DNA from: Methanosarcina sp. UBA5
GTDB taxonomy: Archaea; Halobacteriota; Methanosarcinia; Methanosarcinales; Methanosarcinaceae
Length of the DNA stretch: 17,713 bases
Reading direction: 5' to 3'
Assembly (NCBI RefSeq): GCF_002505485.1
Contig: NZ_DAVG01000052.1
Span: 32,901 to 50,613, forward strand
Made by a program: the position numbers and the translations under genes
The notes under the pieces: model-generated
Told to the model about the DNA's origin: nothing
The model's input: the letters and a program-made list of their open reading frames with translations, nothing else
Databases searched by the model: none
Part shown: positions 14,177-17,713 of the stretch, in pieces
Layout of the letters: each line of letters starts with the position of its first letter
Numbering within the stretch: the stretch's first letter is position 1

Positions 14177-14249
14177 ATTAGATCCAGTAAATTATCTTTT
14201 TAAAAAAAGGTATAAATAAAGAATAACAGGTCTTAATCAAATCGGGCAT

Positions 14250-14275
14250 CGGTATGGACAGGTTTACCCATACCG
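14250..14275. terminator. Hairpin between convergent genes, overlapping the ribL stop
   Basis: CGGTATGG (14250-14257) and CCATACCG (14268-14275) form a perfect 8-bp stem around a 10-nt loop. The stop codon of ribL lies in the loop. It sits 74 bp after the aminotransferase stop, which is followed first by AAAAAA- and T-rich sequence. It could limit read-through from either side or stabilise 3' ends. Confidence 0.4.
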
Positions 14276-14683
14276 GTTAAGTACCTCTTTTATGATTGCA
14301 CCTGTACTGCAAAGTGGGCATTCTTTTGAAAGTGGAATCCTGACCACATTTGCAGGAAGCCCTCTTTTTGCAAGTTCTTTTTCCAGAAGCTCGGCATCAA
14401 AGCGCTGGTCATAACCCAGAGCAATTATATCCGGCCTGATCTGCTTCAGGGGTTCAAACATATCTTTTTCACTGCCAAGAAGCGCTTTATCTACTATCCC
14501 GAGTGCATTTACCATCTCCAGCCGCTGCTCCTCGGGCACAATTGGTTTTGGCTTGTGAGTTACATTTGAGTCTCTAGCAACAATAACGAAAAGCTCATCT
14601 CCCAGAGCTCGGGCCTGGGTCAGAAAATAAATATGTCCGGGGTGGAGAAGGTCAAAAGTCCCGGTAGCTAATATACATGTCAA
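14264..14683 (-). CDS. ribL: FAD synthetase (archaeal, nucleotidyltransferase type)
   Basis: Transfers AMP from ATP or CTP-type donors onto FMN to make FAD; the family member characterised in M. jannaschii is RibL (MJ1179). The 139-residue product has the cytidylyltransferase signature near the N-terminus: TGTFDLLHPGHIYFL, with the HxGH motif as HPGH, an ALGDELFVIVARDSNV strand and a C-terminal pair of cysteines, ECPLCSTG. Conserved C-terminal cysteines are reported to matter for RibL activity. The start is TTG at 14683-14681. It is supported by AGGTGATC (complement of 14686-14693), a near-perfect match to the 16S anti-Shine-Dalgarno, placed 2-4 nt upstream. It is transcribed toward the rib/aminotransferase cluster and completes the local flavin pathway except for the kinase. 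Confidence 0.9.
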   Translation of the reverse strand: MTCILATGTFDLLHPGHIYFLTQARALGDELFVIVARDSNVTHKPKPIVPEEQRLEMVNALGIVDKALLGSEKDMFEPLKQIRPDIIALGYDQRFDAELLEKELAKRGLPANVVRIPLSKECPLCSTGAIIKEVLNRYG

Positions 14684-14839
14684 CAGATCACCTGGCCTCG
14701 GGTATATCCTGTAAGCATAAGAAACTTACTGAGATTAACCCTGCCTTCAATCTGAAAAGCTCCGGGTTATTCAAACTGTATACTGCATGAACTGTTACAA
14801 TCTATTTATAGCCCGACTCTGTAATAAGAGAATTTTCCA
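14684..14839 (-). promoter_or_regulatory. ribL promoter region
   Basis: On the minus strand, CTATAAATAG (complement of about 14802-14811) is a clear TATA box. It predicts initiation near 14778 and a leader of about 95 nt ending in the strong ribosome binding site. No gene lies in this stretch. Confidence 0.5.
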
Positions 14840-14995
14840 ATTATCGCAAGTAATATATATAGCCCGTAAATATGAATATTGTTTATTGAACAAAGGACAT
14901 AAATCTGTAAATCTGAAAATAAATCTAACTCAGGCATAGCTTTTCGCGTCTTCCGACAGGGCTGTTACCTTTGACATTATCACAAGTAATATATA
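14840..14995 (+). promoter_or_regulatory. Tandem matching promoter elements of the homocysteine operon
   Basis: ATTATCGCAAGTAATATATA (14840-14859) recurs as ATTATCACAAGTAATATATA (14976-14995), one mismatch in 20, 136 bp apart and in the same direction. Each contains a TATA box preceded by the same ATTATC(A/G)CAAG. Expected starts are about 14882 and 15018. GAGGAG (15035-15040) lies 7 nt before the ATG. The shared upstream part may be a factor-binding site. Confidence 0.55.
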
Positions 14996-15047
14996 ATCTT
15001 ACTAAATATTACGGTTCATATAAATCTGCAAAAAGAGGAGACCCCCA

Positions 15048-16550
15048 ATGGTTAAAAAATCGGTTCATGAGATTAATAGAAAAATTGAAGATGGAAGCGT
15101 CAATGTAGTGACAGCGGAGGAAATGGTCACAATTGTTGAGGAGCTTGGCGCTGAAGGAGCTGCAAAAGAAGTAGATGTAGTTACGACAGGCACATTCGGA
15201 GCTATGTGCTCATCCGGCTTAATGCTTAACCTGGGGCATTCCGAGCCTCCCATAAAAATCCAGAAGATCTGGTTCAACAATGTAGAAGCATACAGCGGAC
15301 TGGCAGCCGTAGACGCTTACTTGGGGGCTGCCCAGATCTCAGATACGCGGGGAATTCAGTATGGTGGAGCTCATGTTATTGAAGACCTCCTAAGAGGCAA
15401 AGAGATCGATGTTCATGCGACTGCGTATGGGACGGATTGTTATCCAAGGAAAGTGCTTGATACGATAATCACCCTTGAAGACCTTAATGAAGCCGTTCTT
15501 CTTAACCCAAGGAACGCTTACCAGAAATATGCAGCAGCAACCAACAGTTCCAAAAGAATTCTGAATACTTATATGGGTGAGCTTCTACCTAATTTTGGAA
15601 ATGTAACCTATTCCGGGGCAGGGGTTCTCTCTCCTCTCTCAAATGATCCAAATTATGAAACTATTGGCATGGGAACAAGGATCTTTATGGGAGGGGCTCA
15701 GGGCTATGTTATAGGGAATGGAACTCAGCATTCTCCTTCTTCAGGTTTTGGAACTCTCATGCTCAAAGGTAACCTGAAGGAGATGAACCCTGATTACTTG
15801 AGGGCTGCTTCCTTTACCGGATATGGGGCCACTCTTTACATGGGAATCGGAATCCCAATCCCTATCCTTAACGAAAAACTTGCTGCTGCGACTGCAGTCC
15901 GTGATGAGGATATTGTTACCACCATCCAGGATTATGCTGTGGGAAGCCGAGACAAGCCAGTTATCAGAAATGTGAATTATGCCGAACTCAGGTCAGGCTC
16001 GGTGCAGATTGACGGAAAAGATGTGCCCACCTCCTCCCTTTCCAGTTTCAAGAACGCGAGAAAGATAGCAAATGAGTTAAAGGAGTGGGTTAAGCATGGG
16101 AAATTCTTTGTCAGCATGCCCGTGGAAAGACTGTGTACTGAAGGACTTGCCAAACCCATGAAAGAGACCCATGCAGTACCTCTGGTAAAAGATGTGATGT
16201 CCAGTTTTATTGTGACCATTAAAAAAGATCAAACTGTCCAGGACGCTGCAAAGAAAATCTGGGAGAATTCTTTTAACCATCTGGCTGTGACTTCCGATAC
16301 TGGCGAACTGGTTGGGATCCTGACCGCCTGGGATATTTCAAAGGCCGTTGCAGAAAACTGCTTTGATTCGGTGGAGAGCGTTATGACGAAAAAGGTGCTG
16401 ACCTGCGCTCCGAACGAGCCTGTGGATCTTGCAGCCAGGCGGCTGGACCGCTACGGAGTATCTGCAATGCCGGTGATCGATGCTCAGAGGCGGGTTCTCG
16501 GAATAATAACAAGTGACAACATCAGCAAGCTTCTTGCAAGGAGGTACTGA
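15048..16550 (+). CDS. Homocysteine biosynthesis protein (DUF39/HcyBio) with CBS pair
   Basis: A homologue of M. acetivorans MA1821, which together with its ferredoxin-like neighbour converts aspartate semialdehyde and a sulfur source into homocysteine without O-acetyl- or O-succinyl-homoserine. The 500-residue protein has an HcyBio domain (about 1-370) and two C-terminal CBS motifs (about 381-500; VKDVMSSFIVTIKKD... and VESVMTKKVLTCAPNEP...). Cys54 (GTFGAMC) and Cys131 (YGTDC) are both present at the positions discussed as functionally important in MA1821. The CBS module may sense an adenine nucleotide or S-adenosyl compound. The start has a strong GAGGAG site. The partner gene begins 2 nt after its stop, with the ribosome binding site inside this gene, so translation is probably coupled. 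Confidence 0.92.
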   Translation: MVKKSVHEINRKIEDGSVNVVTAEEMVTIVEELGAEGAAKEVDVVTTGTFGAMCSSGLMLNLGHSEPPIKIQKIWFNNVEAYSGLAAVDAYLGAAQISDTRGIQYGGAHVIEDLLRGKEIDVHATAYGTDCYPRKVLDTIITLEDLNEAVLLNPRNAYQKYAAATNSSKRILNTYMGELLPNFGNVTYSGAGVLSPLSNDPNYETIGMGTRIFMGGAQGYVIGNGTQHSPSSGFGTLMLKGNLKEMNPDYLRAASFTGYGATLYMGIGIPIPILNEKLAAATAVRDEDIVTTIQDYAVGSRDKPVIRNVNYAELRSGSVQIDGKDVPTSSLSSFKNARKIANELKEWVKHGKFFVSMPVERLCTEGLAKPMKETHAVPLVKDVMSSFIVTIKKDQTVQDAAKKIWENSFNHLAVTSDTGELVGILTAWDISKAVAENCFDSVESVMTKKVLTCAPNEPVDLAARRLDRYGVSAMPVIDAQRRVLGIITSDNISKLLARRY

Positions 16551-16552
16551 AC

Positions 16553-16939
16553 GTGAAAATCAAGATCACTATTCCTACCGAAAGAATCCACAACCCTATT
16601 ATTTCCGAGTCCATAGTCGAAACCGGAATCCTGATTAATATAATGGTTGCAAATATCGACTCAACCTATGGGGAATTGATAGCGGATGTGAACGATCTCA
16701 AGTTCGATAAAATCAAAAATGCTCTGGAATCGAGAGGAGCTATAGTTTCCATTCTAGATCAGCCTATTCACAGGGATGAGGAAGAATGTATCGAGTGCGG
16801 AGCCTGTATTTCGGTCTGCCCCATGAATGTGTATTCTTTTGATAACTCCTGGAGCGTTCAGGTAGATGAAAAGAAATGCATCCAGTGTGGCGTGTGCATT
16901 AAAATGTGCCCGCATGGAGCTTTGAAACTTGGGGAATAA
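16553..16939 (+). CDS. NIL-domain ferredoxin partner of the homocysteine enzyme
   Basis: A homologue of MA1822. The 128-residue product has an N-terminal NIL domain (about 1-72), a ligand-binding fold also found in methionine transporters, and a C-terminal 2x[4Fe-4S] ferredoxin with C79-x2-C82-x2-C85-x3-C89-P and C109-x2-C112-x2-C115-x3-C119-P. It probably supplies electrons, and perhaps handles sulfur, during homocysteine formation. GTG 16553 is chosen because AAGGAGGT (16539-16546) lies 6 nt upstream and the family begins with this strand. It is separated from the preceding stop by 2 nt, giving a tight two-gene operon. T-rich sequence follows. Confidence 0.93.
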   Translation: MKIKITIPTERIHNPIISESIVETGILINIMVANIDSTYGELIADVNDLKFDKIKNALESRGAIVSILDQPIHRDEEECIECGACISVCPMNVYSFDNSWSVQVDEKKCIQCGVCIKMCPHGALKLGE

Positions 16940-17044
16940 ATAGAGAGGGAAGATTAAGAAAGATAAAGTTAATTTTATATGTAATATTTCATCAAATTCT
17001 ATTTTTTTTAATTTTTTTTAGAGACTAAATATGAGACTAAATAT
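16940..17044 (+). terminator. Terminator zone with short tandem duplications
   Basis: The homocysteine operon is followed by T8 runs within an exact 10-bp duplication, ATTTTTTTTA twice (17001-17020), then an exact 12-bp duplication, GAGACTAAATAT twice (17021-17044). The T runs would terminate + strand transcripts. The duplications look like slippage products. Confidence 0.45.
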
Positions 17045-17319
17045 AGTTCATTTCATATGTAAACAAATTAAAAGCTCATATTAGTATTTTAAACCATTTT
17101 TCAATGTTCTCAATTCTTTTTTGTTTACATGTCTTTTACTAATCCAGATCAAAATCAAGTGACTTTCAAGCTTTTATAGACCTAGTTCATCACTTGATTT
17201 TGAAAGGAAGTCTTTCCAGTTCATTAGTGTAGATTATATTTATAATAATCTGTCGATATTTTAAACACACGTTTTTGTTATTATTTCAAATTATTATTAG
17301 TTGTGTTTTTTGAATCTTA
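17045..17319. other. AT-rich convergent intergenic region
   Basis: No gene is seen between the homocysteine operon and the minus-strand repeat protein. The region contains a long inverted repeat (described separately) and A/T runs that could terminate minus-strand transcription. Confidence 0.35.
17149..17203. repeat. Perfect 14-bp inverted repeat with 27-bp loop
   Basis: TCAAAATCAAGTGA (17149-17162) is exactly complementary to TCACTTGATTTTGA (17190-17203). For the minus-strand gene it lies about 120 bp after the stop and could act as a 3' hairpin or terminator. It could also be a remnant of a mobile element's ends. Confidence 0.6.
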
Positions 17320-17713
17320 TTAATTGTTTACTGTATTTCCTGAATTATCTCCGTTATTATTTGTATTTCCTGAATTATCTCCGTTATTTACTGTATTCCC
17401 TGAGTTATCTCCATTATTTACTGTATTCCCTGAGTTATCTCCATTATTTACTGTATTTCCTGAATTATCTCCGTTATTATTTGTATTTCCTGAATTATCT
17501 CCGTTATTTACTGAATTCCCTGAGTTATCTCCATTATTTACTGTATTTCCTGTGTTTTGTCCGTTATTTACTATATTCCCTGAGTTATCTCCATTATTAT
17601 TTGTATTTCCTGAATTATCTCCGTTATTTACTGAATTCCCTGTGTTTTGTCCGTTATTATTTGTATTCCCTGAGTTATCTCCATTATTTACTGTATTTCC
17701 TGTGTTTTGTCCG
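17320..17713 (-). CDS. C-terminal part of an Asn/Gly-rich decapeptide-repeat protein (partial)
   Basis: The minus strand is open from the window edge to a TAA at 17320-17322 and consists entirely of ten-residue repeats, G-(D/Q)-N-(S/T)-G-N-(T/S/I)-(V/N)-N-N. Thirteen copies lie in the window and more may continue beyond it. Commonest forms are GDNSGNTVNN and GDNSGNTNNN, with GQNTGN variants. The protein ends two residues into Asn-Asn after the last repeat, with no anchor, so this is the free C-terminus. Low complexity and polar Gly/Asn/Asp/Ser/Thr content suggest a secreted or surface stalk, a linker, or a beta-solenoid-like repeat. The N-terminal part, which would reveal signal peptide and function, lies outside. 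Substitutions keep the frame (30-bp units, mostly synonymous or conservative), which supports real coding. Confidence 0.7.
   Translation of the reverse strand, partial: GQNTGNTVNNGDNSGNTNNNGQNTGNSVNNGDNSGNTNNNGDNSGNIVNNGQNTGNTVNNGDNSGNSVNNGDNSGNTNNNGDNSGNTVNNGDNSGNTVNNGDNSGNTVNNGDNSGNTNNNGDNSGNTVNN
17323..17713. repeat. 30-bp tandem repeat array, 13 units
   Basis: An exact 30-bp period runs to the window edge. Two linked synonymous haplotypes alternate (AAT-TCA-GGA and AAC-TCA-GGG on the coding strand), and 60-bp blocks recur, pointing to block duplication and gene conversion within the array. There are no unique spacers, so it is not a CRISPR array. Confidence 0.85.

Noticed and set aside
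14250..14275. NrpR-type nitrogen operator
   Set aside because: CGGTA and TACCG are present but 16 bp apart instead of the expected short spacing, and the site overlaps the end of a gene rather than a promoter.
17323..17713. CRISPR array
   Set aside because: The 30-bp repeats abut directly with no unique spacers and encode an in-frame decapeptide.

Overview
The window is archaeal and most probably from a Methanosarcina chromosome. Supporting this are a large RFC clamp-loader subunit, a tandem-ATPase Cdc48/VAT protein, archaeal-type riboflavin synthase (RibC) and FAD synthetase (RibL), and the homocysteine-forming pair resembling MA1821/MA1822 of M. acetivorans. Long AT-rich intergenic spaces, T-rich terminator tracts, TATA-box promoters, a tRNA without encoded CCA and purine-rich ribosome binding sites fit the same source. 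This assignment comes from recognising protein families, not from a database search.

Layout: (1) 1-2305, rfcL and its promoter. (2) 2306-6180, about 3.9 kb that is AT-rich and almost gene-free. It holds a 28-bp palindrome, two copies of a stem-flanked G-quadruplex-like element, a degenerate 21-bp repeat, a tRNA-Val(UAC) gene, and a set of broken or very small genes. One of the broken genes looks like the N-terminal stub of an SSV-type integrase fused antisense to the 3' half of the tRNA, so a tRNA-targeting element probably once integrated here. (3) 6198-7258, a small winged-helix regulator whose best-placed start is an ATA codon, preceded by two dyad operators, then a long leader before cdcH. 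(4) 7259-10451, cdcH and an XRE-CBS regulator with a dyad next to its promoter. (5) 10817-14683, a class V aminotransferase, ribC, ribH and a class I aspartate-type aminotransferase on the + strand, facing ribL on the - strand across a hairpin. (6) 15048-16939, the homocysteine-biosynthesis operon, with two matching promoter-like elements 136 bp apart. (7) 17320-17713, the C-terminal end of a minus-strand gene made of at least 13 decapeptide repeats and running off the window.

How the genes connect: RibH makes the lumazine, RibC dismutates it to riboflavin, and RibL adenylates FMN to FAD; riboflavin kinase is not in the window. The aspartate-type aminotransferase could supply aspartate. The downstream DUF39/CBS protein and its NIL-ferredoxin partner form homocysteine from aspartate semialdehyde and sulfide. 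The less conventional signals lie in region 2: the paired G-rich elements and the integration scar.
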